From a virus, in the IMG/VR virus record IMGVR_UViG_3300046787_000327, positions 1 to 64,000 of that record: a stretch of DNA of 64,000 bases. One strand, written 5' to 3'. The notes below the pieces were generated by a model. The model ran no database searches. It was not told the DNA's origin and saw nothing but the letters and a program-made list of their open reading frames with translations. Shown one piece after another: positions 46,689 to 56,911 of this stretch. A program made the position numbers and the translations under genes. Positions within the stretch are counted from its first letter, which is position 1, and the number at the start of each line of letters is the position of its first letter.

Positions 46689-47372
46689 ATGGCTACAGAA
46701 GTTTATAAAACAGGAACGGTATACCTTGTCGACGGGACAGAGTTAGAGATCTCACCCCTTAAGATTAAGTATTTACGTAAATTCATGGAAGACTTTGAAA
46801 ATGTCAGAAAAGCCAATGGCGAAATTGAGGCAATATCTGAGTTGGCTAAATGTGGGATGCTTTGCATGAAACAGTTTAAGCCAGAACTTTCTAGATCAAT
46901 TGAAGACTTTGAGGATGCATTTGACCTAAAGACTGTTTACAAGATTTTAGAGTATGCAGCAGGAATCAAGATTGATTCAGATTCAGACGAATCAGTAAAG
47001 AAGCAGGCGGTAGACTCTGGATCTTCTTGGGAAGACCTTGACCTTGCCAAGTTAGAGTCGGAGGTATTTTTGCTGGGGATCTGGAAAGATTATGACGAAT
47101 TAGAAAGATCTCTGTCTATGCAAGAGATAACAGCCATACTTAACATAAAGAGAGAAGAAGACTATTCTCACAAAAAATTCCTTGCTGCAATGCAAGGTGT
47201 AGATTTAGACAAGGGTAAAGATAACTCTAACGCCTGGGAAGAGATGAAGGCTAGAGTCTTTAGTGGTGGCAATGCAGCAAACTCTAAGGACATCGTTGCA
47301 CTACAAGGAGTCAATGCACAGAAGGCTGGATTTGGAATTGGCATGGGGCTAGAGTATGAAAGAATTGGCTAA
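46689..47372 (+). CDS. Tail assembly chaperone, long form, 227 aa
   Basis: Residues about 6-95 (VYLVDGTELEISPLKIKYLR ... DLKTVYKILEYAAGIKI) match the whole of the next gene's product. The remaining 130 residues are a charged, helical extension that would bind the tape measure. Start at 46689 follows from the -10 box and the paralogue alignment; the frame is open further upstream, inside the tail tube gene region. In most siphophages the long form arises by frameshift; here it is a separate gene. Confidence 0.7.
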   Translation: MATEVYKTGTVYLVDGTELEISPLKIKYLRKFMEDFENVRKANGEIEAISELAKCGMLCMKQFKPELSRSIEDFEDAFDLKTVYKILEYAAGIKIDSDSDESVKKQAVDSGSSWEDLDLAKLESEVFLLGIWKDYDELERSLSMQEITAILNIKREEDYSHKKFLAAMQGVDLDKGKDNSNAWEEMKARVFSGGNAANSKDIVALQGVNAQKAGFGIGMGLEYERIG

Positions 47373-47388
47373 AATTAAGCATGCGCTA

Positions 47389-47397
47389 TGGTATAAT
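47389..47397 (+). promoter_or_regulatory. Extended -10 TGG-TATAAT with leader
   Basis: TATAAT 47392-47397; leader of about 20 nt with TTGGAGGA before the ATG at 47424. Confidence 0.6.
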
Positions 47398-47423
47398 TAA
47401 CTAACAAACCTATTGGAGGAATA

Positions 47424-47735
47424 ATGTCAGAAAACACACCAAAGAAGATCACCCTTATTGATGGAACAACCGTCGAGGTTCGTCCACTTAAGATTTCTTT
47501 GCTAAAGCCATTTATGAAGCGATTCGCAGATCTCGCTGAGGTTTCAGAAGACAATGATGAGTCAATGAATGTACTCCTAGATTGCGTAGAGATTGCATTT
47601 AAGCAATATATGAAGGAAGCCGTAACCCGTGAAGAACTCGAAGAAAATATCGATCTCCCAACGGTGTATGAAGTAATTGATGCAGCATCTGGTATTCAAC
47701 TAACAGATCCATCAGCACTTCTTGCAGGAAGATAA
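47424..47735 (+). CDS. Tail assembly chaperone, short form, 103 aa
   Basis: ITLIDGTTVEVRPLKISLLK ... LPTVYEVIDAASGIQL aligns with the N-terminal domain of the 227-aa protein. It lacks the C-terminal extension, so it corresponds to the short chaperone (lambda G analogue). Own promoter and TTGGAGGA ribosome site predict higher expression than the long form, as chaperone ratios require. Confidence 0.7.
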   Translation: MSENTPKKITLIDGTTVEVRPLKISLLKPFMKRFADLAEVSEDNDESMNVLLDCVEIAFKQYMKEAVTREELEENIDLPTVYEVIDAASGIQLTDPSALLAGR

Positions 47736-47764
47736 TTAAATAAAAGAATGGGGTGTTATGAAAA

Positions 47765-50700
47765 GTGTCAGATGTAAATGCTAATATCGGTATTGAGTTT
47801 GACACCTCCAACGCCCTCGCACAGTTAAGACAGTTACAGGCTGGTCTAAGTAGATTCAACCAGTCCCTTACAGAGGGAAATGTCGCTGCTGCAAATGCAC
47901 AAAAGGGATTAAATGCACAACTTGTCCAGTCTATTAATGCGACTGGCAAGTTTGTTGCATCCCAGAAAAACATAACTTCAAGCACTGCTTCTTTTACTGA
48001 GGCACTTGAAAAGAACAAACTTAGCATGGGGCAGTACTTTAGGTACACCGCTGCTGCTGCCACACAAAATAGCAAGGTGTTCTCTAATGCTTTCAAGCAG
48101 GAGAAGGATACCCTTAATCGGGCAATGAAGGATAGAGTTAAATCTCTGCAAACCCAGTATGTGCAGTTGACAAATGCTAATGGCGATCTTATCAAAGTTT
48201 TGCAGGTAGTTCCAAAGCACCTTAGAATGGTCAATGGCCAGTATGCTGACTATGCAACAAGAACTCAGATGGCTGCTCAAAGACAGCAGTTCCTTAATCA
48301 ATTAATTAAGCAAGGTTCTACACAACTTCTAAACTTTGGTAAGAATACACAGTGGGCTGGCCGTCAGTTGATGGTTGGTCTTACAATTCCATTAACAATG
48401 CTCGGCACCGCAGCAGCAAAATCTTTTAGAGAGATGGAACAGGCAACCATAAAGTTTACAAGAGTCTACGGAGATATGGCTACAAGTCTTGGAGACACTG
48501 ACAAGGCTGTCAAAGAAATTCAGTTGCTTGCTAAAGAATTCACAAAGTTTGGTATTGCAGCAACAGAAACAATGACAATGGCTGCAGATGCTGCAGCAAT
48601 GGGTCTAACAGGTGCAGCACTTCAAGCACAGGTTATCAATGCAACAAAACTTGCAGTACTTGGTCAAGTTGAACAGCAACAGGCTTTAGAGACAACAATC
48701 TCATTGACTAACGCATTTGGAATTGCTTCTACAGATTTAGCAAATAAGATTAACTTTCTTAACGCAGTAGAGAACCAAACCGTATTATCTATTGAGGACC
48801 TAACAGTTGCTATTCCAAAGGCTGGTCCAGTAGTTAAGCAACTTGGTGGATCCGTAGAAGATCTTGCATTCTTTATGACTGCCATGAAGGAAGGTGGAAT
48901 CAACGCATCAGAAGGTGCTAACGCACTAAAGTCTGGTCTTGCCTCTATGATTAACCCTTCAAAGAAGGCTAGCGAATTTCTTGCTGGTCTTGGAATTAAT
49001 ATTAAGGGGCTCGTTGAAGCAAACAAGGGAGACCTTAAAGGAACAGTTGTTGGATTTGCTAGAGCATTAGACACACTTGATCCACTTAACCGTGCTCGTG
49101 CAATCGAACAGTTGTTTGGTAAGTTCCAGTTTGCTCGTCTTTCAACTTTGTTTAAGAACGTAACATCAGATTCATCTCAGGCAGCCCGTGCACTTGGTCT
49201 TGCAGGAGCGTCAGTTGAAGAGTTGGCAATCCTGTCTGAGCGAGAATTGGGCAAGGTTGAAAATGCTGTAGGAGTAAAGTTCCAGAAGCAACTAGAAAAC
49301 ATTAAGTTACAACTTGTTCCAATTGGTAAAGCATTCTTAGAAGCAGTTACACCAGTTGTTCAGTTCGCTGGCAAGATTCTTGAAAAGTTTAACAATCTAT
49401 CAGATGGTACAAAAAAGTTTGTTGTAGGCTTTATTGCAATACTCGGCGGTATAGCACCAGTAGCACTCATGACTGTTGGTCTTGTTGCTAATGGTGTTGC
49501 TAACCTAATTAAGTTCTTTGGTATGCTTCGTGGAGGAATGGCAAAACTTAATGGCCAAAACAATGTACTTGGTGGTGGGTTTGATTATCTGACACAAGCA
49601 GAGATTGACAATCTAGCACAAACAGAAGCACTCCATGTTTCTCACTCAGAACTTATTTCTACATTTAATGTTGAAAAGACATCAGTTGATCTTCTTGCAC
49701 AAGCATATGCAAATGCTGCATCACAAGCCAGAGCACTTGCTTCTGGATCACCAGGACTATTTAATGCAACCCCAGGTGCAGTAGGAGCAGTTTCAGGACT
49801 TCCTAAATTTGCTAATGGAAAGGTTCCAGGTAACGAATCTGAAGGAGATAGCGTTCTTGCACTAGTTGCACCAGGTGAAACTATTGTTCCAACAGATAAG
49901 TCAAAGAAGTATGGTCCACTGCTCAAGGCTATTATGGGCGATAAACTTCCAGGATACATTAAGGGCAAGAGAGCAATAACATCTGATCAAGAATCTTTTA
50001 TTTCTCAAACAGCAAGCATCGCTCCATCACAAGCAGGTGTTGCAGATGAGATGGCAAAGCAATTAGAGTTTATTAATAAGGCATCTGCTGAAAAACTTAT
50101 TGCGTATGCCAGAGCAACTGGTAGAAATGTAACAGATGCAAGCGAAGAGACTCTAGAAGAATTGAGAAAATCTCTTGTTACAGATGTAGAAAAAATCTTT
50201 ACCAGTGTTGCAGAGACAGCAAGAGAAAAAGGAAAAGAAGTAACAGTAAGTGCACTCAAGTCAGCAACAAAGAAAAAGGGCACTGCAGGAGATTCCAGCA
50301 TTCATGAATTTTATAACCCAAGAGCAAACCAGCAGCAGTCAACACAGTTTGGGCATGCAGAAACATCAAAAACTTACAAGGTAGATCAGTTATCACAGGT
50401 TGCAAAAATTACAGACGCCAAGGCAAATGCCGAAGCAGATGCAATTATAAATGCAATTAACAACTACAATAAGAAGAATGGCACAAGCGTTGAAATGCCA
50501 AAAGCAACACCAGTAAGTGGTTTTGGATTTGACATGAGAGGTGAAATTAACAAGGCCATGAATGATGGTGCTATGCAACTTAAAGATGGCACAGATACAA
50601 TCGATGCTTTTATGAAAGATTTCAAAGAGCGTGGGATTGAAAAATGGAGAAAGTCTGTTGAAATTGGTGGGGGTAACTTTGAACAGTTATCTTCATCTTT

Positions 50701-53700
50701 AAAGATTTATGATGATAAGATATTAGAGTCAGTCCAAGCATGGAAGACTGCAAACCCAGGTAAGGCATTTACTGATACAGAGTTTATGAAGATTGAGCAG
50801 AGTGTTCGCTCACAAGTAACTAATGTTGGTGAAGGCCTAGGGGCAGTGTTTGAAGAAGCAAGAAATACTGTTACAGCAATCAGACTTAAGTTAACTAAGG
50901 TTCAAAGAGACATCCTAAATGATGATGCTGTTGCAAGAGGAGATGTTGCACCAGGAGAAAAGAAGTATGCTGATGATAGAACAACCTATCAAATGGGCGG
51001 AACTGAAAGAAGAAACTCTACTGGCTATGGAAAGTTTATTGATGATGAACTAACAGATGCAGAAAATGCTGCAGAAACAAAATCTCCTTCAGAGAGAACA
51101 AGAAGACTTGGTGTCAATATTGGTGAAGGTTTAAGAATAGGCCTTGAGCAAAAAACTAATGAAGTAAGATCTCAAGCAGACCAACTTGCCGATGCAGCAA
51201 TTCCAAAAGTAGATACTGCAAACCAAGCAAAGTATAACAATCTCAAGAGTGATCCATATGAAAGACAAGTTCAAAAGTCTATTGATAGACAAAATAGAAA
51301 ACTTTATGGACCAGCAACTCCTGTAGTTGCACAGCCGTCTTCATCTACTGAGACATCAATGACCGTAGATATTGATCCTCAAGCACTCATGGCTGATATG
51401 GCTGCAGCAAAGGCTGCTCGAAAGAGAGCAAAAGAATTAGATAGACAAGCATCAGAAGCAGAAGCAGCAGCAGCCAAGATGAGGGCTGAAGCAGCAAAGT
51501 GGGAAGAGATTGCTGCTAGAGAAAATAACCAAAACATTTATACCAATGAAAATGTTCGTGTTTTACAAAAGCAAGCAGATGCAGTAGAACTTAAAGCAGC
51601 ACAGTTAAGAATTCAGGCTGCAGAAGAAAGATCAAAGGCTGTAACAAAGTCTAAGAAATCTGGAACAGTTGCAGATGGAGCCAAGAATGTTAAGGCTGCA
51701 GCAAAAGAAGCGGGTAAAACTAGAGGTGCTCAAGAGCAGGTAACCGATGCTACAGAAAACGTTGCACAAGAGCAGGTTAAGTATGGTAATGAGGTAAAGA
51801 AGTCTAAGAAGAGAGCAAAGCAAAATGCAGATGCTTCTGGAGATGTCTTAATAGCAGAAGAAGATATTGCAAGAAATGCTAACCTTACCGCAACTGCGAC
51901 TAATACACAAGCACAGAATACTCTTACAACAGCAGAGTTAACTCAGGCAACAGAGAATGTTTTACAGGATTCTCTAGATAATAATGAGCAGATTGCTAGA
52001 GCAGAAGACGATAGAGCGAAGTCTGCAGAAGAAATTGCTAAACTTGAAAATGATATTGAAGCACAAAAGAGAAAAGAAAAAGAGGCTGGGCAAGCAGCAC
52101 TTGCTGCACGTATGGCAGGACCAGTCATCCCTGAAGGGTCTCAAACAGATCAAAAAAATGTTAACCCATTAACAGCAATGGGGTATGAAGATGCATATGA
52201 TGAGGCTTCAACTTACACAAGAGACAAGGATGGTCAAATCTTATTTGATCCAGAACTTGGTCCAAATGGTGAGAAGAATCCAACAACAATGACTCAAAAG
52301 CAAATCACAAAGAAGAAGCGTGGCATGCGTAGAGAAAAGGTTGGCAAGTATTCTGGTAAGGCTTCTGGTGCTTTAGGTATGGCAACTATGGCAGCAGGCA
52401 TGATGGGTGCACCACCACAGGTAACAGCAGCACTTGGTGCGGCTTCAACCGTTGCACAGTTTGCTCCTATGCTCGCAGGTATGGGGCCAGTTGGTTGGGC
52501 AGCAGCAGGAATCATGGCAGTAGGTGCAGGAGCCTATATGCTAAATAAGCACTTCAATAAGATGGCTGCCGAGGCAGCAAAGTTTGCAACATCAACTTCA
52601 GCAACTCGTGAGAGTATGAAGAAGATGGGTGAGATGACTGGCAGGGTCGGGGCATCTGAAATTATGGATCGTCGTAGAACTACAACTAGATACAATAAGT
52701 ACAGCGACTCCGTTAAGATGAATACAACCTTTGGAAATAAGTTCCTAGGGTCAGACCTTGGAAAAGACACAAAGAAGGTTTTCCAAGAAAATGTTAAGAA
52801 GATGGGACTTGAGCAGGCAACTAGTGACTTGTCTCTTAAACTTGCTGCCCAGATTGCAGATGGCGTACTCGATAAAGACCAGGCAGAATCAATCGCTGCA
52901 TCTCTTGCACTCTCATTAAAAGATAAAAGCATTGAAATGCAGGTTACTGGAAAACTAAGAACTCTTATTGGTCCAGATGGAGAAAACTTAAAAGATAAGC
53001 CATTAAAGACAAGACTTTTGCTTGTTGCTACAGCAAGACAGAGAAGCGAAAAACAACTTAAGACTATTGATGAAAAGAAGGCTAAGGGTGAATCTGTAAG
53101 AAAAGATATTGCTATGCTTGCTGCATACAATATGAACAACCTAGAACTTGCCACGATGGTTGCTGATCAAGTTGAAAATGAGTTTGAGATTCAAAAGAAG
53201 AAACTAGAAACTGAAATTGCTTCAACAACAAATCTACAGAAAAAATTAGAACTAGAAAAGCAACTGAAGACACTTACTGCAAACAATGTTGCAGATCAAC
53301 AAAGAACAAGCCAAGAAATATTGATGAATATTGCTCAGGCAGAAATTGACTTCCAGAAAGTATTTAGTGATACTGGAATCGGTGGCCAGGCAATGCGAGA
53401 GGATGCATACTTTGATGCGTCTAGATCAACTGTCGAATCAGCCTATAAGGGCACATCAGAAGAGGCTGCTGCTAAGAAATTCTTAGATAGAACAAAGGGC
53501 CTACAGGATGGAGCAGAGACTGGAAAGTACAATGCAAACACTGGAACATATCAAAAGAACGGTCTAGGAACAGAGAAAGCAGCGCAAACATTCCAAGCAA
53601 AAATGGAAATGATGGTAGGAAGCAAAGCAATCAGCCCTACAGAGGCAAATGCCTGGATGAGTCTTTTTAGTGGAAGACTGAATGAATTAGATCTAGCAAT

Positions 53701-56700
53701 CAACACAAGCATTAAGCAAAATGGACTTGGTAAGACCAAAGAACTTTTTGGAATGTTTGAAGGTTTTACAAAGAAAAAAGTAGCAACGCAAATGATCCAG
53801 GAGATCTTGTTAACTAAAAAAGATCCTGCAGAGTTCGATGCAATTATGGAGACTCTTGCCAACCTTAAATCTCTAGATGGAACTGCAATTGACATGGAGG
53901 TGCTTGTTAGTGCAATCGGTCTTCCTGGTATTCAAAAGTTACAGGAAGAGTTTGATGCTATTGAAAAAAGAAAAGATGAATTAAAAAAGAAGGACAAGAA
54001 GTTTACTTTAGAAGATGAAGTAAAGAGTGCTGGCACATCTGCTCCTGCAGTTCAAGCACTTATTGGTGATGAAGAAAAAAGAAAAAAGTTTGATGCTTTA
54101 TCAAGAGAAGCACAGGCAGACTTTTTACAGAAACTAGCAGGAGCCTATGCATCTCAGTCGCAAGTTGATGATGCAACGCTTGCCCTTGAAGCAGAGAAGC
54201 AAGCAAAAACTCTCTTATGGATGGAGGGAGTAAAAGATAGTGACAAGGACTATCAAACAAAACTAAAGGCATATGTTGATACGTATCTTTCAAAAACTGA
54301 TTCTGAAAGAGCAGTAGACTCTCTAGATATGTACCTAGATCCAACAATTGATACAAAGTCTGCTCCTGGTGGTGGCATTGAGGATGGAAAGAAAGAAAGA
54401 GATACCACCTATGATGAACTGAATAAGAGGCTCAGAAATGTACGCCTTGCATCAATCAATGCTGCTGGTGGTATAGGTGAACTTACAAAAGCACTTGCAA
54501 AGACTGGTATAAAAGCAATCAATGATCAGTTCAGAGGACTTGAGCAACAACTAATTAAAACAGGTAAGGCTGGTCAGTTTGTAGACTATCTTGCTGGACT
54601 AGATCAGGATCAACTTAATAAGTTTGGTAAGGCAGCAACCAAAAAGGGTATTGACCCAAACACGGGCAAGAAGAAGTCTGGAGTTAAGGTTGGAGACTTT
54701 ATTCTTAATGCCACAGGGCAAAAGATGGAGAAAGGCTTTAATAAGGCCATCATCGGTGACTATAATAATGCTCAGGTTCGTTCTGTTGAATTAAATAAGC
54801 AAGAGATTGCAGCACGAACTAAACTTCTTGCACTAGGGTTCCAAGAGTCAGATATCCGAACTATGCTCGCTGATGAAAATTATAGAACACTGATCGCAAC
54901 AGGTAAGGTAACACAAAAAGAATTAGAAACAAATGCTGCACTTACAAAGCAAGCAAGAATTAGAGCATCTATTAGTGGTGCAGTTGCAGGGTTTAAAGAT
55001 AAGCAACAGACCGCAGACAGCCAAAAGCGTATTCCAGAAGTTGTTCAGATGCTACAGATGGCCAACATTAGTGCTGAAGGAATTAGTTCTGTTATATCAG
55101 ACCCAGCAATGCTTGATACCCTAATTGATGGTATGGACAACTTTGCAGGTCTTGGACAAGATGCACAAGATGAATTTAGAACACTGCTAGATCAGATTAA
55201 TGAGATACCAGCACAAAAGATTATCGAGTTAGTATTTACTCAAACTACAGAGCAGAAGGCAATCGCAGGAGCCGAAGCAGCAGTACAAATGTTTGATGCA
55301 TACAAGCAAATAGATGAAAACACTATCAAGAACAGTAAGGGTAACACATTTGCTGGACTTCAAGCAATGATGGAAGATTTAAACAATCAGGCAAAGATTG
55401 TTCAGAATGGTATCAATCTAACTCAATCTAGAATTGATGACCTGCAAAAAGAGGTAGATGCGGATCAAAGAAATATTGAAACTAAATTTACTCGACCAAT
55501 AGAAGCCAAGCAAAAAGCGATTGATAAGTTAAATAGATCAGCAGAGATTAACTTTGTTAGACCAATCCAGGCACTTCAAGAAAGATCTAACGTACTTTCA
55601 CATGACCTAGATGTTATGAACCATGCTGCAGAAGAAATTAATAAGAAGTATGATAAGCAGCAAGAAGCATTACAAGAAGTTGCTAAGGTTAATCAGCAAA
55701 TCATTGCTCAACAACAACAACAACTTGGTCTTGCAGATGCATTGTCTAAGGGTGACATCTCAGCAGCAGCAAAGGCTGTTCAAGATATGCGAGCAACCAA
55801 TGCTAGCAACTATGCTCAGAACTCTCAAGAAGCATTGCAAAAGGCAAGAGAGAATGAAGTCAAGGGTCTTAAGGGTGGCGTCAGTGGATTAACCCAAGAT
55901 CAAATTCAAGAAGAGCAGTATCAAATTGGCCAACAGACATATGCCTTAGAACAGCAGAAGGCGTTAGTTGATAAGCAAATTCTTGCTATCCAAGATGAAA
56001 TCTATACACTTGAGCAATCAAGACTTGTAGCACTTGATGCAATTCAGGTTAAGACAGACAAGATTGCTAGTATTGTTAATGGTGAACTGCTAGACCAGCA
56101 GACTAAGTTAAAGAAGATTACTGATCAAAACCTTGAGTACCAATCACAAAGCGATCTTCTTGCAGCAATCATTACTGCAAACGACAAGGCTCGTGTCATA
56201 TCTGATAAAACAAGAGCAGCATGGGATGCAACCCTTATTGCTGCTAAGGCATCAGAAACATTACTCAAGGGCGAATTGGCTACTGCACTTGGTATTGCAG
56301 CAGCAGAATCTGGAAAGATTCAAACTTCCTGGGAAGCAATTAAAAAATCCTACGATGCAATTCAGGGTAAGTCACTTGAGGTTAAGAATACAGTTGTAGA
56401 TGAGTACATGCCAGACACTAAGGATAAGAATACTACAACTCCACCTGTTACAACACCTACTGTGAGTGCAGCAGACAAGGCAGCATCTGTAGCATACACA
56501 AATCCAAATCTTACAGCAGCAGAGCAAGCAGCAGCGATCAATTACAAAACTGCTACCCCATCTGCTTCTGATATTATTGCAGCAAGAAAAGCGAAGTACG
56601 GATACCTGTCTTCTGGTGGTCTGGTTCCTAAGTACTTTGCAGCAGGAGGGTATGCAAGGGGTACCGATACAATTCCAGCAATGCTCACACCAGGAGAATT

Positions 56701-56911
56701 CGTGATGAGTAGATATGCTGTTAATAGCCATGGGGTAGACACTCTTAAGGCTATGAACTCAGGCTCACAAACATCAACTGGAGATTCAGTGTATAATTAT
56801 AACCTTAGCGTTAATGTGAAATCTGATGCAAACCCAGACGATATTGCAAGAACAGTTATGACTCAGATTAGACAGATTGATTCACAAAGAATTAGGGGGA
56901 ATAGGTTCTAA
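47765..56911 (+). CDS. Tape measure protein, 3048 aa
   Basis: Sets tail length and is threaded through the tube. TP901-type core at about 200-420 (LGTAAAKSFREMEQATIKFT, AAMGLTGAALQAQV, FMTAMKEGGINASEGANALK). Hydrophobic stretches at about 550-585 and 1536-1596 are likely membrane segments. Long Ala/Glu/Lys coiled coils occupy about 1220-1470 and the region near 2560-2760. Two copies of the tape-measure motif (APGETIVPTD near 700; GTDTIPAMLTPGEFVMS near 2966) are present. GTG start with GGGGTG upstream. At about 1.5 angstrom per residue the tail would be near 450 nm. Confidence 0.92.
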   Translation: MSDVNANIGIEFDTSNALAQLRQLQAGLSRFNQSLTEGNVAAANAQKGLNAQLVQSINATGKFVASQKNITSSTASFTEALEKNKLSMGQYFRYTAAAATQNSKVFSNAFKQEKDTLNRAMKDRVKSLQTQYVQLTNANGDLIKVLQVVPKHLRMVNGQYADYATRTQMAAQRQQFLNQLIKQGSTQLLNFGKNTQWAGRQLMVGLTIPLTMLGTAAAKSFREMEQATIKFTRVYGDMATSLGDTDKAVKEIQLLAKEFTKFGIAATETMTMAADAAAMGLTGAALQAQVINATKLAVLGQVEQQQALETTISLTNAFGIASTDLANKINFLNAVENQTVLSIEDLTVAIPKAGPVVKQLGGSVEDLAFFMTAMKEGGINASEGANALKSGLASMINPSKKASEFLAGLGINIKGLVEANKGDLKGTVVGFARALDTLDPLNRARAIEQLFGKFQFARLSTLFKNVTSDSSQAARALGLAGASVEELAILSERELGKVENAVGVKFQKQLENIKLQLVPIGKAFLEAVTPVVQFAGKILEKFNNLSDGTKKFVVGFIAILGGIAPVALMTVGLVANGVANLIKFFGMLRGGMAKLNGQNNVLGGGFDYLTQAEIDNLAQTEALHVSHSELISTFNVEKTSVDLLAQAYANAASQARALASGSPGLFNATPGAVGAVSGLPKFANGKVPGNESEGDSVLALVAPGETIVPTDKSKKYGPLLKAIMGDKLPGYIKGKRAITSDQESFISQTASIAPSQAGVADEMAKQLEFINKASAEKLIAYARATGRNVTDASEETLEELRKSLVTDVEKIFTSVAETAREKGKEVTVSALKSATKKKGTAGDSSIHEFYNPRANQQQSTQFGHAETSKTYKVDQLSQVAKITDAKANAEADAIINAINNYNKKNGTSVEMPKATPVSGFGFDMRGEINKAMNDGAMQLKDGTDTIDAFMKDFKERGIEKWRKSVEIGGGNFEQLSSSLKIYDDKILESVQAWKTANPGKAFTDTEFMKIEQSVRSQVTNVGEGLGAVFEEARNTVTAIRLKLTKVQRDILNDDAVARGDVAPGEKKYADDRTTYQMGGTERRNSTGYGKFIDDELTDAENAAETKSPSERTRRLGVNIGEGLRIGLEQKTNEVRSQADQLADAAIPKVDTANQAKYNNLKSDPYERQVQKSIDRQNRKLYGPATPVVAQPSSSTETSMTVDIDPQALMADMAAAKAARKRAKELDRQASEAEAAAAKMRAEAAKWEEIAARENNQNIYTNENVRVLQKQADAVELKAAQLRIQAAEERSKAVTKSKKSGTVADGAKNVKAAAKEAGKTRGAQEQVTDATENVAQEQVKYGNEVKKSKKRAKQNADASGDVLIAEEDIARNANLTATATNTQAQNTLTTAELTQATENVLQDSLDNNEQIARAEDDRAKSAEEIAKLENDIEAQKRKEKEAGQAALAARMAGPVIPEGSQTDQKNVNPLTAMGYEDAYDEASTYTRDKDGQILFDPELGPNGEKNPTTMTQKQITKKKRGMRREKVGKYSGKASGALGMATMAAGMMGAPPQVTAALGAASTVAQFAPMLAGMGPVGWAAAGIMAVGAGAYMLNKHFNKMAAEAAKFATSTSATRESMKKMGEMTGRVGASEIMDRRRTTTRYNKYSDSVKMNTTFGNKFLGSDLGKDTKKVFQENVKKMGLEQATSDLSLKLAAQIADGVLDKDQAESIAASLALSLKDKSIEMQVTGKLRTLIGPDGENLKDKPLKTRLLLVATARQRSEKQLKTIDEKKAKGESVRKDIAMLAAYNMNNLELATMVADQVENEFEIQKKKLETEIASTTNLQKKLELEKQLKTLTANNVADQQRTSQEILMNIAQAEIDFQKVFSDTGIGGQAMREDAYFDASRSTVESAYKGTSEEAAAKKFLDRTKGLQDGAETGKYNANTGTYQKNGLGTEKAAQTFQAKMEMMVGSKAISPTEANAWMSLFSGRLNELDLAINTSIKQNGLGKTKELFGMFEGFTKKKVATQMIQEILLTKKDPAEFDAIMETLANLKSLDGTAIDMEVLVSAIGLPGIQKLQEEFDAIEKRKDELKKKDKKFTLEDEVKSAGTSAPAVQALIGDEEKRKKFDALSREAQADFLQKLAGAYASQSQVDDATLALEAEKQAKTLLWMEGVKDSDKDYQTKLKAYVDTYLSKTDSERAVDSLDMYLDPTIDTKSAPGGGIEDGKKERDTTYDELNKRLRNVRLASINAAGGIGELTKALAKTGIKAINDQFRGLEQQLIKTGKAGQFVDYLAGLDQDQLNKFGKAATKKGIDPNTGKKKSGVKVGDFILNATGQKMEKGFNKAIIGDYNNAQVRSVELNKQEIAARTKLLALGFQESDIRTMLADENYRTLIATGKVTQKELETNAALTKQARIRASISGAVAGFKDKQQTADSQKRIPEVVQMLQMANISAEGISSVISDPAMLDTLIDGMDNFAGLGQDAQDEFRTLLDQINEIPAQKIIELVFTQTTEQKAIAGAEAAVQMFDAYKQIDENTIKNSKGNTFAGLQAMMEDLNNQAKIVQNGINLTQSRIDDLQKEVDADQRNIETKFTRPIEAKQKAIDKLNRSAEINFVRPIQALQERSNVLSHDLDVMNHAAEEINKKYDKQQEALQEVAKVNQQIIAQQQQQLGLADALSKGDISAAAKAVQDMRATNASNYAQNSQEALQKARENEVKGLKGGVSGLTQDQIQEEQYQIGQQTYALEQQKALVDKQILAIQDEIYTLEQSRLVALDAIQVKTDKIASIVNGELLDQQTKLKKITDQNLEYQSQSDLLAAIITANDKARVISDKTRAAWDATLIAAKASETLLKGELATALGIAAAESGKIQTSWEAIKKSYDAIQGKSLEVKNTVVDEYMPDTKDKNTTTPPVTTPTVSAADKAASVAYTNPNLTAAEQAAAINYKTATPSASDIIAARKAKYGYLSSGGLVPKYFAAGGYARGTDTIPAMLTPGEFVMSRYAVNSHGVDTLKAMNSGSQTSTGDSVYNYNLSVNVKSDANPDDIARTVMTQIRQIDSQRIRGNRF

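Noticed and set aside
47640-47770. Programmed frameshift between the short chaperone and the next frame
   Set aside because: No clear slippery heptamer before the stop, and the long form already exists as a separate upstream gene.
52534-53154. Minus-strand frames opposite the tape measure
   Set aside because: Antisense shadow of a coiled-coil gene; hydrophobic, Ser/Phe-rich, without start signals.
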